This document shows, one piece after another, positions 1 through 12,699 of a DNA stretch of 64,000 bases; the first letter of the stretch is position 1; every line of letters starts with the position of its first letter. A program made the position numbers and the translations under genes. The notes under the pieces are model-generated. The model was given only the letters and a program-made list of their open reading frames with translations, had not been told where the DNA came from and ran no database searches. The stretch comes from Erythrophleum ivorense (lineage: Eukaryota > Streptophyta > Magnoliopsida > Fabales > Fabaceae): the NCBI GenBank assembly GCA_026724425.1, contig JAIUCV010000003.1, positions 49,788,477-49,852,476 on the forward strand. Reading direction: 5' to 3'.

Positions 1-504
1 ACGACCAAGTAAGCTTCTGTTTTTCCATGCACCCGGTGCTTAATTTTATCATTGCGACGCTGAATTTTCTTCAGTAGTGGTTTTAAGCGCCATCTTTTGC
101 TCTTTTGTCTTTTCTTCTTTGTTTCTTCCTTTTTCTTTTTCTTTTTCTTTTTGATCATTTTCCAACAAATCTCAATACTTGTGCTTTGCATTTCAAAATT
201 TCTAAACTTGTTTCTTTATAATTGTAACCCTACAAAAATATAAAATTTATCTAATTAATATTTATAATCTACCAACAAAGATTAAATAATTTAACAACAT
301 AAAAATATAAATAAAAACACAAAATACAACTTAACTAAAATGGAAAAAAAATCAAAAGTGTAGAAATAAAACCAAAACTTACTAAATACTAACTTAATTA
401 ACATTTATTAATTTTATAAATAAAAAAAATAAAATAAGTTCAATATTCATATGATAAATCCCTTAAAATATTGAGAAAATCATGACAATTTAGAACTTAT
501 CACA

Positions 505-516
505 CCCCCAAACTTA
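505..516 (-). other. Polypurine tract and 3' LTR boundary
   Basis: On the minus strand a purine-rich run (AAGTTTGGGGGTG) is followed at once by TG, the usual start of an LTR. This phrase is typical of the polypurine tract just before the 3' LTR in plant Gypsy elements. The LTR would occupy 1 to about 504 and continue beyond the window. Confidence 0.5.
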
Positions 517-2728
517 CCTCTTTACTTGTCCCCAAGTAAAGGCACATTAAACAATAAAATTCCTACCTACTCAAGTTTTCATTTCTAGTAATGATAGATG
601 GATGCCTTCAACAAATGTATTAAAAAGTATAATTAACAAGAAAAGAAAGTAATGCATACAAGTTTTAAAATTCAATAGTTAATGACAAATTTTTCGAATC
701 CATGATGTGTGTGTGTGAAGAACCATGCTAAAGTCCAATTGTAAGCTTTAGAATAATTTATGTAAATTAAACTACATAATAAAACTCTCCCTTAAAAGCT
801 TCATACACTTGCTCTTTTATTTTCTTTCCACTAATGTAGGTCATTGCATAACCCATTAATCAATAGGTATTTTAAGATTGTAATGGGGCTTATGGTTATA
901 GCTATTACAAGAAAAATGGTATATAGAAAATTTATGAGCAAAATTCAAGAAAATAACCATTAAGCACAATAATAGAAGATAAAATTCTCCCTCTTTCTCT
1001 TATTTTCCTTTCATCTTTTTTTTCACCTCATTTTCTTTTTTTTTCTGCTTTTGCACCCCTAAACTTAGCTCATTTTGATCTATCAATTTTTTGACCACTT
1101 TTTTTTTCTTCTTTTTTAGTTCTTTTCTCTAATCATCATATTTTTCATGTCTATCCAGAAACAAAGAACTATACAATCATTGTTTCTACACTTCTAATGT
1201 GCATGTTTTTCATGAGAAAACAACAATTGTTCACATCAAATCCACATTATACCTTATTTTACCCCTAAAACTTCTTTTTCACATAATATCAAATGTTAAT
1301 TATCCTCCTAAAAAGGGTAAGATCATTGTTTTTCGGGCTAAAGGTCATTAATGTGGTTAAAAAAAAGAAATTTCATACAATTATATGCATATTTGACTTA
1401 AGGCTCAATAAGGTACTAGTGATATACTTTGAAAAAAATTAAGCTTCAAGTCTCAAACATAACCAATGAATGCCTAAATCACTTTAATAGATCATACAAG
1501 GTCTAAAATTTTTCCTCAAGAGACTATAAAGCAAGTTCTAAAGTCTTAGATTTAAGATCAATCACATAGTCTAATTCACATATATTACTTAAAACTAACA
1601 ATTATTCTAAGCATGGTGATGTGCACAAGAAAAGTCTCAATAAGTGAGGAAAGTATTGCCATTAACAATTAATCTCATCTACAAATTGCATTACCAAACA
1701 TTGCCTATCATTTATACATTAGCAAGAAATGAAGTTCCTCAATGGCATTTGACATTAACTAGAAAATAAATACAAGATTGGTAGGCAAAAGTTAAGCTTA
1801 AAAATTTTTAAAAATAGGGAGTTTCTCAATGAAATTTTACATAAAAAAGGAACAATTAAAAACAATAGAATTTGCATTTCCAATTTGGACTTCCTACCCT
1901 CAAACTTAAAATGAACATTGTCCTTAATGTTCAAAACATGACACAACATAAGAGTAGTAAGGGATCAAGAAAACTCCCTTGATATATTTTGCTCTTTGTC
2001 CACTTCAACATCTTCCAAACAAAAGGGTAATAACAATAAAGCACCTCATTATGGAATGATTCTTTCAATCTCAACTTGACAATATAACCAAAATTAACAT
2101 TGTACAACTCAACAAGCATAGCACCAAAATATGATTAAACAACGTAAGTGCAAATTTTTGCCAAAAAAAAAGTTGTAATGACATTCTAGTGGAATCCACC
2201 TAGCAAATATCCAATTGGCCTTATGAACAAAAAATTTGGAAACATCTTAACACACTAAAAACTGTGATCAAGCTAAATTTGCATGTTGGCAACCACACAA
2301 TTAGTCCCATAAAATTCAGCAAGTGACGTAGCATACAACAAATTCCAATAGCTTGTCAAAATAGGGTAGTGTATATTCAAATACAAATTAATAACTCATC
2401 TGAACTCCAAATCATATGAAACAAATTTTGCTAGAAACTAGACAAGCAAAGGAAAATTTTGGCACATATTTCATGTAAAAATTCAATCAGATGTGTTCCC
2501 AATAAATTTATAAAGTTAGGTCACAAACATATACGGCAAAACAAAGCATTGACTAGAAACATGTGAAAATGATATAGCAAATGAATTCAATTAGTTATAA
2601 AATTTTAATGCCTAAGACAAGACATCAAAACAAACATACTTATTCACAATAGAACAAGGAAAAGAAATTAAGAATGAAAAGCATACAAAGGGAATAATAT
2701 TCAACATGTAAACACACCAAACACTATT

Positions 2729-2733
2729 ATGAA
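2729..2733. repeat. Target-site duplication of solo LTR 1, left copy (ATGAA)
   Basis: Five bases immediately before the TGTAACA start, identical to 5487-5491. Confidence 0.85.
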
Positions 2734-2842
2734 TGTAACAACCAGAAAAAGAAAAGAAAAGAAAGGAGAAAAGAAAAGGGAAAGAAAAGAAAAGCTGAAA
2801 ATTTTCAAAGACTGAAAATTTTCTAAGTCTGTTAGCTACAGC

Positions 2843-3063
2843 CTAGCTATAGCGAATATACCTGTTCGCTATAGCGAGAAATGGGCTAGCTATAGCAAGA
2901 ATGCCTTCTCACTATAGTGAAAATGCTTCTAGCTATAGCGAGTGCGGGCATCCCATACAAAATCCAGGGAGCTACTCGCCGTAGCGAGAGCTATAGCGAA
3001 GGCAGAGATCTGGGACTGACACGAGCTCGCCGTAGCGAGGGTTATGGCTCGCTATAGCGAAGG
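2843..3063. repeat. Array of short palindromes (TCGCTATAGCGA family)
   Basis: About nine irregularly spaced copies of an 11-12-base palindrome occur in 220 bp near the 5' end of solo LTR 1, for example at 2845, 2866, 2888, 2909, 2931, 2976, 2989, 3027 and 3049. Variants include TCACTATAGTGA, where the palindrome is kept by paired changes, and TCGCCGTAGCGA. Two forms, one starting AGC and one starting TCGC, tend to alternate. The region is also more GC-rich than its surroundings. Confidence 0.8.
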
Positions 3064-3800
3064 TGAGTCCGGAAAAGCGTGAAAAGAGAGATTTTGACTT
3101 TTTAAAGGCTTCCAAACTATCATTTCTCTTAGAACCGACCTAAGCTTCGACCAAGGAGAGAGAAAAGAGCTGTGGAGAGAGAGAGAGAGACCTAGAGAAG
3201 CAAGGAGATCAAGTAAAGAGGTGAGTAATCTTGAGATTTCCCTAGCTTTTCTCCTTAGCATATTGTTCTCCTCCTTTTGCTTTCTCTTTCTATGGTTTTA
3301 GAAGTTAATATGGGTTAGGTTCAGAAGAGGGAAGTGGGAAAACTACTCTAGAAGAAGGGTAGAACTCATATAGCTTCACTTCTTCTTCCTTGTTTTCTTC
3401 TTTGAGGGCTTGAGAGAGGAAGGAGAGTGAGTAGAGTTCTAGAGAGAGAATCCCTAGCTTCTTACATGGGTAGTGAGGGTTTACTTCAAAGAAGAGCCCT
3501 TCTAGCTTTATGAGTACTTATTTGAGTTATGAGAGAATGATTTGGTGCTCTTTGTTGTGCCTAGGCTCAAAGGAAGCAACTCCATCTAGTTGTGAGTGTG
3601 AAATCAAAGAGGGAGAAGAGAAATTGAAAGGGAAGACTTGTATTATCCGATAAGGTATCTCTCTACTCTTTTCTTGTTGCATTCTTGGATGTGTAATAGT
3701 CATTGTATGTTGTGTATGTGCTTGTATGATGAGATATGCCATTGATGTTGCCTTGATGCATTGGTACCAATATGCTTGTGATTTAAATTGTGGAAATTAC

Positions 3801-3927
3801 TCGGGTGAGGTGGTGCCGAAAGTCCCTTGAGACGGGTGAGGTGGAGCCAAAAGTCCCTAAACCAAGGGTGAGGCCAAACCAAAAGTCCCAAAGCTCGGGT
3901 GAGGCTAGCCCGAAAGTCCCTAGAGCC
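3801..3927 (+). repeat. Four-unit tandem repeat (~32 bp) inside solo LTR 1
   Basis: Four units share the pattern 'GGGTGAGG...(A)AAAGTCCC'. The same unit in reverse complement forms an array at 52424-52605 inside solo LTR 2, which ties the two LTRs to one family. Confidence 0.8.
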
Positions 3928-5486
3928 TATTCTTGGCATTGACATGATATTCATGGCATGAAACACATATGTTGTGTTATTGTGACTTGTGTGCATGCTT
4001 GACTAGTTCATATGCCTTGATTGCATCTTGAATGAGTATGAGCTATTGAGATTCTCCCGAATCTCACCCCCTTCCCTCTCCCATCTTAATATTCAGGTGG
4101 AGTTCAAGGAGAGTCAAGCACACCTCATGGAGCCTAGTAGAGCATGTTTAGAGAAATGTATAGATCTTTTGATGTATAAGGTGCCAAAATGAATATGCAC
4201 CTATTATTTTTGAGTTGTAAATGTGGGAGCACATGTAAATATATGTACAAATAATGTATGGATTGTGTAAAGAGCCAAAGTAATGAGAATGTAGAAATTG
4301 GCCCTTTTGAGGCTTATATGAAATCATGTATTTTCTTCCATAGCATGGTGATTTTGAAATGTATGACGTTTTGGATCACTTAGACATTTCATATATGCTA
4401 TGTTGGTACTTTCAAACTTGCCCAAAAGAGGTTAGAGCATGTGGGAGGTTATTTAGACCCATTTTGAACCACATGGGGTGCCAAAACTGCCAATTGGGTG
4501 AGCTCCGTCAAAGTATGACCGGATGAGCTCTTCTTGGTATGAAATTTGGCATGCCTCTAGAGTCTATTGAGAGCTTCTTGAGAAGCTAGAGTGGGTAATA
4601 TTTTGAGGTCTAGAGAATATTTGGTAAATTGTTGAAGTTGGGAAATTTCAATGGTTTGGTCATGGTACTGTGCAATAGGTCCGAAAATGAAACCATGTCA
4701 TTCATAGACCAAATGGTGTCCAATTGTTATGAAATTTTATGAACATAAATTAGATATCCACAGTGACCTATACCAACTGGAAGCACCTTAATTGGAGGTC
4801 TGTAGAGAGAGAAACGACTTGCTGAAGTTCTGTATCAGCATCAGGGAAGTTTCTGACCTTCGTTACTGTTCCATCAGTTTTCGAGGTCCAGGAGCTCCTG
4901 AACTGATCTGGACTTATTTTTTTCCTCTAGTTAACATCTGTAGCTTTCCAAATTGGTATAGTTTTCCCTGATTTAATTTTTGTAGAATTAATTACGAATT
5001 TCCGAAGTTCATGACAGTAAACTGCACCAGTATCAGGGACAGCCGAACATCTGTTCCTATTTCGATGTCAATGATGGTCTAAACGTTGAGATTGTGGTTG
5101 GAAGTTATTTGTAGTGTGAATTTAACATCCCAAGATTTCCAGAGAGCTATGATTTACTTGATTTCCATTTTTCTAGAATTAGTTATGATTTTCCAAAGTT
5201 AGAGCCAAAAATCTAACTTATGGGCTCATTTGAAAAATTGTATTTTCTGGGTTTTTGGCTTCTTACCCGTGGTTTGTGAGATGTTTGAGACTATGTACAA
5301 GTCTATTAATGGTGTTTGAGTAAAGAATGTGAATGATGGGTTCACGGGACCCACGGGGCAAAATATGACCGGTTAAACCCCGACTTTAAGTAGTGAAATA
5401 CCACGGTTTCAGTCATTTTCCTGGGAAATCATATGGAATCAAGCCTAGAGGGAGGTTAATTGGAATGTAGTCAGTAAGGTGTTACA

Positions 5487-5491
5487 ATGAA
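5487..5491. repeat. Target-site duplication of solo LTR 1, right copy (ATGAA)
   Basis: Five bases immediately after the TGTTACA end, identical to 2729-2733. Confidence 0.85.
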
Positions 5492-5745
5492 CCCAATAAA
5501 AGGAATACAAAATTGATTAGAAATCACTCCCTGAATTGCATGCTTTAGCTACTCTACTCTTTTTCCTTCAACTAACAACAATCTTAAGCATTCAATGCTA
5601 GCGGGCTCTAAAAGAAAGAAAGTCAGGGGTTAGAAAAACAACAAAAATATTTTTTTTTTACTCTTATATTTTTATTTAGTTATGCATGGGTTGACTCCCA
5701 AGAAGTGCTTGTTTTATAGTTTTCAGCTTGACTTTACATTAAAAC

Positions 5746-6873
5746 CTAATCATAGGTGTCAAAAACTATAATTGCCTTGCTCCCTTTCTTCCTTTGATAA
5801 GTAGGCTTCAACAACAATAGGTGTTCTTTCCATTTGAGAACATGTGATTCCTCACCTAATAGCTTCATTGGAACACATGTTTTGGCTGACATAATAGGAA
5901 GCTTAGAATTTAATTTTTCTTGGATAGTTTTGGGAGCTTCCAAATACTTTAGACACCCTATAAAATCTTCTTATCTCTCTTCAGTAAGAACCAAGGACTC
6001 CAGTGGAGGACTCATCAAGAGATTGCCTAGAATCACATTTTCTACTTCCTTCTCATTGTAACATTTTTCTAATTCATCAAGAGGATCCTCTACCATGGCC
6101 ATTTGGAAGGTTATCTCTTGGTCATCTAGCATCACAATATTCTTCCTTTCTTTTGCTTTTTGCTTACAATTCCCCTTAAATTGCACATAACCCTTTGGCA
6201 ACTCTTCTTCACTCCTCAAATTAATTCCATTATAATTTTCTTCATCTTCTATTTAAGGAATAGTTACCAAATCACTTAGAATACTCTCTTGTGAACCATT
6301 ATAGATGACATTGGCTAGTTTGCCTATTTGAATTTCCAAATCTCTAATTGTGTCATCTTGCTTGGCTAGGTAGATATCTTGCCTAGCCATATGGGCATCT
6401 TGCTTGTCCATATAATACCTAATCATTTCTTCCAAGTAAGGATTATGCTCTTGAACAAAAATTTCATCTTGTGATTGGCAATTGGAAGGTTGAGAAGGGT
6501 CGATTACATGTGATGAAGAAACTTGACATTGATTCCAAAAATAATTTTATTCATGATTGCAACTAAGAATATATGTGTTATCACAAAAAACATTTGGATT
6601 CCTATTGAAATCATCCTCTGTCTGTGCATTTTCTATCCAACATGGGCACTGCTCTCCATAGTGACCTCCACAATTATCACAAGTTATGAACAAGCATTGA
6701 GAATCACTAACGTGAGCAGTATAACTAGTATTCAAATCAAAGTTATCAAACCTCCTATCAAGTTCTGCCATTTGAGCTATCAATTTGGTCATGATATCAA
6801 ACTTATACTCACTAGTTTTCCCATTTGTTATCCTAGGGTAATCCATAATTAAAAACAAAAACAATAAAAACAA
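5746..6873 (-). pseudogene. Broken gag of an Athila-like Gypsy retrotransposon
   Basis: Three successive open stretches on the minus strand (6873-6547, 6435-6253, 6219-5971, then 5943-5746) read like parts of one retrotransposon gag. The first has a zinc-knuckle-like pattern (CDNCGGHYGEQCPC), close to the C-N-C-G-G-x-H-x5-C form of Athila gag proteins. The second contains 'DLEIQIGKLANV', which resembles the 'LE.QIGQLA' signature near the end of Athila gag. The third and fourth ('VENVILGNLLMSPPLESL' and following) would lie downstream, toward protease. Stops and frameshifts separate the pieces, so no functional protein is expected. The order and strand agree with the primer site at 7021-7040. 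Family knowledge supports gag; the exact lineage is inferred. Confidence 0.6.
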
Positions 6874-7020
6874 AAATTAAACATAAATATCAACAGCTCC
6901 AACACAAAAACACAACACAAACCAAAATACTTAAAATAAAAATAACAAAAACACAATGAACAAAGCTTGAGTTCAGATTAAGTGAGCTTGGTATTAAAAT
7001 TAACAAAAACTTAGTGAACA

Positions 7021-7040
7021 AATCCTAGACAATGGTGCCA
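7021..7040 (-). other. Primer-binding site, tRNA-Asp type
   Basis: The minus strand reads TGGCACCATTGTCTAGGATT. This is close to the TGGCGCC... sequence complementary to the 3' end of plant tRNA-Asp, used by many Gypsy elements. It is preceded by the LTR end (CA at about 7050) and the usual 'AAGTTTT' spacer. Confidence 0.7.
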
Positions 7041-7049
7041 AAAACTTAT

Positions 7050-8160
7050 TGCTTTCTTTTTGAAAGCGTATACGCAAGTATACATATCGCAATAGTAATA
7101 AAATGATGAATAAAGTATCGTTCCCATGAGGATTTGTCACTAAGTTAATTGCTAAATATTAAAATTGTGCACCTTGATCTAAATCAAGCCAATAATAAAA
7201 AGGTGATATGAAATTAAACTAAACTAAAGACATAAAATAAAAAAAATGAGAGACACCATTCTAGATGAAATTGGAAAGCAAAATGATTTGAGATTATGAC
7301 TTCCTCTAGCATTTCATATGAACTAATTATCTCTCTTTATCTTGCTCTTAATGTCATTAATAGCCTAGGACTCTAATTTACCTATAAGCATCTTTTGAAT
7401 TACATACAGGCATTCCCCTAACCAATCCATAATTCCTTATGCAATTAAATTAGAGACTTAATTAAGAATATGTCCTAATATAGCTATGTGAGGCTAGTAG
7501 GTATATTCCTATCCTACAAGCGAATCAATCCACTCAACATCGCAAATTTCATGAACTCACACTACACAATCCATGGTCAAGTCCTAAAATCCCTTTTCCA
7601 AGTTCATTTAGGTTACCTAAATCATCTAATGGTTTCCACACACTTAGAAGCATGAAGCATAAGGATTGAGTAATTAAATCATACCATTAAACGCAAATAA
7701 AGAAAGTAAATATGAATATTACAAATTAGAGTTCATCACAATCCCAAATCAACAAGTTTAGCTTATAACTATAGGAAATAGCAACATTAAGAGCAGAGCA
7801 TAAATCAAATAGGTAAAGAAATACAAGGAAAAGCAACGGAAGAAGAGAAAAACGGATTTAATCGGTGAATCTTTAAACCAAGCTTCTTCCATGGCATTTA
7901 AAGCTCCAAACCCTTCATTCTCCTCTCCAAAACCTTCAGAATGGTGGCCTCCCCTCGAAGAAGTGTTGTAAGCCCTTTAAAACCCTAAAAAATGCGGCAA
8001 AAAATGATGCGTTTTGCATTTTTTACAAACTATGCCGCGGCACAGATGAATTTATTTCAGCAGCGGTGAAAAGCACTGTGGTGCAAAATTTTATGCCGCG
8101 GCCAAGTAAACTTCTGTTTCTCTATGCACCGCGGTGCAAAATTGTAATTATTCTTTGCAC
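7050..8160 (-). repeat. 5' LTR of the Athila-like element (outer edge uncertain)
   Basis: The stretch from the primer site to about 8160 has the character of a Gypsy LTR, including a 'cgttcccatgaggatttg' phrase common near LTR ends of this class. Its distal part has GC-rich palindromic motifs (CCGCGG, and GCACCGCGGTGC at 8126-8137) and matches the first ~40 bases of the window. I could not define the outer terminus or a target duplication. Confidence 0.5.
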
Positions 8161-9815
8161 TATTCGACTTATCTTAAACTCGTTCATTTAAAAAGAAAAA
8201 TTCTCTCCCTTCATGATATATAATACATATTTGTTTTATATTCTAGTAAGGAAATATTATTTGATTTTGTTTGGGTTTTATTTTTCACATGAACTTGCCA
8301 ATCCATTGCGCCATATCTGCCCAAAATGCACTTCTAAAGAAACCCAGCTATAAAAAGAAGAAGAAAAAAACTTATTTGCACTTCTTTATCCTTTACCATC
8401 AAGTTTTTTTAAATAAAAGATGACAAGTGTATGGGTTTCCAATAATTATATGATAAAGTGGATGCTTTTTAATGATGATTGTATAATTTTTCAATTAAAT
8501 CATATACTTGTCATTTTATTATTGAAAAACTATATACATATCATATTTTAATTGAGAAACCTGATGGTAAAAATATAAAAAACTACTTCTAAGTCTAATC
8601 CTAAAAAGAAATGTTTTCTTCTGTTACTAATTATGTTAGTCCTTTTAGATTAAGAATATTAGATAATTTGTAAGTTATCTATTCTTTTATATGTTAAATG
8701 AAAATATTTTTATATAAACGTAATATTAATATCAAGCAACATTAGTAATAGCTGAGGTCAAGTACCCTTGTGTATGCCCATGTCACGAGAGTCCTATATG
8801 TTTCGAAGAAAGATGCAACAACGTGAATTAAGATATATTGGAAAATGAGGGGGAGGGAATTTTTTTAGCTAAATTAAAATTTATTCTTGTAATTTGTCCA
8901 ATTAACCACTGTAAATGGATGGTTTTAATTTTGTCAATTAATGCCAATGAACCACCGTAAATTGTGGAATAGAATTTTAACAATAAAATTAATTATTATT
9001 CTAATATTTACATTATTATTTTTGTTAAAAATTAATTAAAAATTATGACAGTAGTTAAGCAATAATAAAAAAGGCATAGAAAAAAATTAATTTAAGGCTA
9101 ATTTAAACCAAATAGAAATACACTGTTATTTATTTATTATTATTTTTTCTAGCATCGATCCTACCATGATTACCAAAGCTTTTCTCACTTTCTTCTTATT
9201 ATTTGTAATGACGCTGGCCGTATAAAAAGCCATAATTTGATATCATGCACATCAAACATCATATAAGATTATATTGTATTAGCTTTATGAGCTCGACTAG
9301 CTTATAAAACGCACCAAACAGGACATGAATGAGCTTACTATTTGACAGCGAAAATTTTTTGCATACACCAATTGCACTTATATTTAACTGTCAAAACTTA
9401 CTTTATATATGTGCACTTATTATATATATATATATATATATATAATAAATCTTAATTACTAGGTATACGTGCACTTTAAAAATTTTCATCCCATTCCAAC
9501 ACTTGCGTGATGATAGAAAGGGTTACAACAATACTCGTACGTAGATGTTGATTCACGGGTTTCATTTTTTAGTAATACTATTTGTACATTAAACTTACCT
9601 ATAAAGTATACATCCTACCCATAATTGTGGGATTGAAATATAAATTTAAATGATTTGAAATTATATTTTAATATAATTATTGGATATCTAATATTTGAAT
9701 ATTAAAAATATTTGAATCATATTTCATATAGGATATTTATATTTGAAATTTTAAAGCATTGTTTTTATCTCCTATTTGAATTAGATTTTTATCATGATTA
9801 AGATTTATTAACTTA
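8161..9815. other. AT-rich intergenic sequence, no gene seen
   Basis: No open frame or recognised element is visible. A (TA)n microsatellite lies at 9420-9445. Confidence 0.6.
9420..9445. repeat. (TA)n microsatellite
   Basis: An uninterrupted TA dinucleotide run of about 26 bases. Confidence 0.9.
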
Positions 9816-10086
9816 CAAGTATTACCCTAATTGCCATTATAAATAAATGGTTAATCTATGGGTTAATTCAATTGATGGGAGAGAGACCCATTAATATGGC
9901 AAAATATTCTGAGAGGATTCCCAATTGAGTGAGGCAAAAAATTATCCAAATAATACTCATCACACTTTGTCCTTCATTAATAAAAAAACTACATCTCACA
10001 TAATTTTCTGTCTTCTTTTGCCAATGTCTAGTTTATCAATTGGGTTTCCAATTCGGAATTGTTAGCTATGGTAGGAGGTACGCTAT
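9816..10086 (+). repeat. Diverged direct repeat, copy 1 of 2
   Basis: This ~270-bp stretch, from 'caagtattaccctaattgcc' to a segment just before a (TA)n run, matches 16862-17145 along its length with many substitutions and small indels. Shared landmarks are 'agagacccatta', 'gcaaaata.tctg', 'cacatcacactttcccttca'-like and 'tgggtttccaattcggaatt'-like segments. Both copies end in microsatellites. It encodes nothing recognisable. The intervening 6.8 kb contains the first CACTA block. Confidence 0.75.
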
Positions 10087-10108
10087 TATATATATATATA
10101 TATATATA
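10086..10108. repeat. (TA)n microsatellite
   Basis: TA run directly after direct-repeat copy 1. Confidence 0.9.
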
Positions 10109-10529
10109 GTCAGCTGCGTAAATATGAGATTAACTCTTACAAATAAAAATGAATCATATGAGAATTTTTTATTACATGAATTAAACTACTGTAAGAACTT
10201 GTTTTATCTTGATATTTTATTTAGGCATATTTCTCTATTAGGAATGTAGTTTTGATTAAATGCTTAACATGTGGTACTAGAGCTACTATTTTGTCTCTTT
10301 GATTCTTTGCTTTTTTGCTTTTATAAATGAAATTCTAGTAATATTTGGATATTTGTTCAAATTATTGCAATTGGCATGTTGATTGAATAAAAAAGGACAT
10401 GAAATTTTTTTGGCTTTGTCCTTTTTTGGCTTGTGATTTTGCATTAAGTTTATCCAAGACTAAATGCACCACAAGAAGAAAAGAAAATAGTAAGTGAACA
10501 TTCTCTATGCTATTCCATTGTTGTTTGGC
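10109..10529. other. Intergenic sequence, nothing recognised
   Basis: AT-rich sequence with only short chance frames. Confidence 0.5.
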
Positions 10530-11570
10530 TATAGCAAGGGTATAGGGTTGTGTAAAATCTGCAAGTGTAAGGGTTACACAAGTGATATAGAGGTGAGTCA
10601 AGTATCATCCCATGATGAAGATTAATCAAGTATCAAAATTCTAACTATCCCTATTATCTAGAAAAATAGAAGCTTCAAATTAATTAACTAGGAACTAAGA
10701 ACAATTTAAAAATGAAATTAAATAACTTGACTAATTAATTATGAGAAGCTCTAGAGTTTGGATTTTATCAAATGTGTTCCCCTGGTTAATCAACAATAAA
10801 CATGTGAAATTGACATCTATTTGTATTAATGACTTGATCCCCTAATGTATGTGTGATTCTTTCTCAAGACAACATATGTGTGCCTATGTTAATCTTACAT
10901 CTACTTTCGTGATCACAAGGGTTAATACAAGCCCATTAAGATCCTTGAAATCAATTAATTCCTCATGTAACAGTTTGGCATGTATAAGTCATATGAGTCA
11001 CATGGGAGTGCTTATATCTTTATAAAACACATGCCCTAAGTCTACTACCTTAGTGATTTGATACTATATTTCACCCCTTAATTTATCATATAACATATCA
11101 AACAATGTAGAAGTATCTAGCCGTTCACAAGAAGAGAGTAATTAATATACTAGATTAAATAAGTGGGAGTTAATTCACAATAATCACAAATCAACACCAA
11201 ATGTTCAATCGAATCCATCCAAACCCTAGAAAAGGGTTTAGCTACTCATACTAGAAACTAAAATCCTAAAAATAATCTAAGAGAATTCATAAAGAAGAGC
11301 CAAAAAATTTAGAGAATGAAACAAAATTGATGGCAACTGCTTTAGAAAGGATCTTTCAAGTCTCCAGTGGTCTTGGCAACTTTTAAAGTGTTTCCGTCAG
11401 TTGAGGCATGAGTTTTCTAATTAGGGCTAATTTCTTTTTTCAATATTGCCCTTAAACCTAAAAATTTGAAGCCTAATCATACTTTAATTACCGCACATGA
11501 TTGGGGATATGTGTCGTGCCCAAAAATATAAGAGGCCATGTATTTGTGCATTATACTTGCAGTTTACATG
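10530..11570 (-). repeat. Probable second Gypsy-type LTR remnant
   Basis: The layout parallels the LTR at 7050-8160: 'gcaagtgtaagggttacacaagtgatatagag..caagtatcatccc' resembles the LTR-end phrase there, followed by ~700 bases rich in 'ccta/aatc' words and a segment with 'aaaccctagaaaagggttta'. No primer site, target duplication or coding sequence could be defined, so the call rests on resemblance. Confidence 0.35.
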
Positions 11571-11799
11571 GGTTACGTCTTTTCACATGGGGGTGCTTGT
11601 ATATAGGACATGCAATAGCTAAAAATCATTATTTTTGCTACAAACTTCCTCTTTTACCTCCTGCTAACATTTCTTGACCAAAACACAATATAAAACATAA
11701 GAAATCTCATAATTTTTATTAGAATTCATGGCTTAAAATGAGATATTACATGAATAATCCTACTACATCATGAAAAGATAACAAGGAAATGCCCTATAT

Positions 11800-12160
11800 A
11801 AAGGTTGCTAATTTGCAAGGAAGACTTCCATCCCGTCCCTTGATAAATTCCCTTATTGACAAAACTAGCAATAGTTATTCTCTCACACATTTTTGTCACT
11901 ATAATTGGATTAGCAAATGGCAATTCCTTCTATAATTAGTGAAGGAATAGAGAAGGAATATTTGCTCTATAATTTCCTTTGCCCTTCCTATGCTAGTACT
12001 TCACTATTTTTCCCTCCCTAGTCCCTCATTGAATCCCCTTGCTAATCCCATTCAAATATTTCCTTGCTATTCCTTCTTAGTTTCCTTGCTATTTTCCTTC
12101 ACTAATCTGTTGTTGATCCTTTGCTAATCCCTTGCTACTTGCTTGCTGGTTAAATGTGTA
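11800..12160. repeat. Subterminal repeat region of CACTA element A
   Basis: Many short words of the type 'ccttgctatt', 'ccttgctaatcc' and 'gaaggaatag' occur in both orientations. Clusters of short repeats next to the ends are typical of CACTA elements. The same words recur at 48650-48880. Confidence 0.5.
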
Positions 12161-12699
12161 TATATATATATATATATATTTATAATGTTTTATTTGTTAT
12201 ATATCCATTCTCATATTTAACCTACAATGAAACAAACATATAAGTAGTTAGCCATCACTTGAAATAATAAAATTTGCATTACTAAGTCATACATTATATT
12301 ACAAAATTCCATAATTATCCAAAAACAATGTTGACAAATAACTTCAAACACTATCTTATCCTCTATGTTCTTATCTGCTGACTTTTGTATACTTGAAAAC
12401 AGTGATATATTGACATTGGTCAATCATGTAACAATAGAGGTGTAACATAAATGGAAAGACAACCTTTTCGATATGTATTGTGGAAATAAGCAAAAGTAAT
12501 AAAAGCTTTAACATACCTTTGGAATTAAGAGCTATTAAAATATCTATTGTCTAATTCAATCTCATCTTTCTCCTCCTTAAAGATCTCAATATCATCAGTT
12601 TCTTTGTTGTCATCAATGAAGCCATTATTGAAGTGAATGTGTCGATGGGTTATGTATTTCATTAATGGTAACTTCTTCCATCAGAGCATGTTCATCAAA

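Larger units (their letters stand above)
2734..5486 (+). mobile_element. Solo LTR 1, Gypsy-type, with perfect 5-bp target duplication
   Basis: The segment begins TGTAACA and ends TGTTACA, and is flanked on both sides by the same 5-bp sequence, ATGAA (2729-2733 and 5487-5491). These are the marks of an LTR-retrotransposon insertion reduced to one LTR by recombination between its two LTRs. At 2753 bp it is a long LTR with no protein-coding potential. It carries two internal arrays: short palindromes at 2843-3063 and a ~32-bp tandem unit at 3801-3927. A diverged LTR of the same family lies in the opposite orientation at 50643-54460. The orientation given here follows from that comparison and from the usual 5' start of such LTRs. 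Confidence 0.88.
1..8160 (-). mobile_element. Decayed Athila-like Gypsy LTR retrotransposon (3' LTR cut by the window edge)
   Basis: Read on the minus strand, this block has the order of a plant Gypsy element: a 5' LTR on the right (about 7050-8160, outer edge unclear), a primer-binding site at 7021-7040, a broken gag at 5746-6873, and on the left a polypurine tract (505-516) leading into the start of the 3' LTR (about 1-504). The two LTR regions share a recognisable motif: positions 1-40 match 8098-8140 (the 'ccaagta..cttctgttt' segment followed by a GCACC..GGTGC palindrome). No intact protease, reverse transcriptase or integrase frame is visible, so pol is deleted or decayed. A solo LTR is inserted at 2734-5486. 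The family assignment rests on the gag motif and primer site and is an inference. Confidence 0.65.

Noticed and set aside
2843..3063. CRISPR-like array
   Set aside because: Short palindromes with irregular spacing in a plant LTR, with no direct-repeat and spacer structure and no cas genes.
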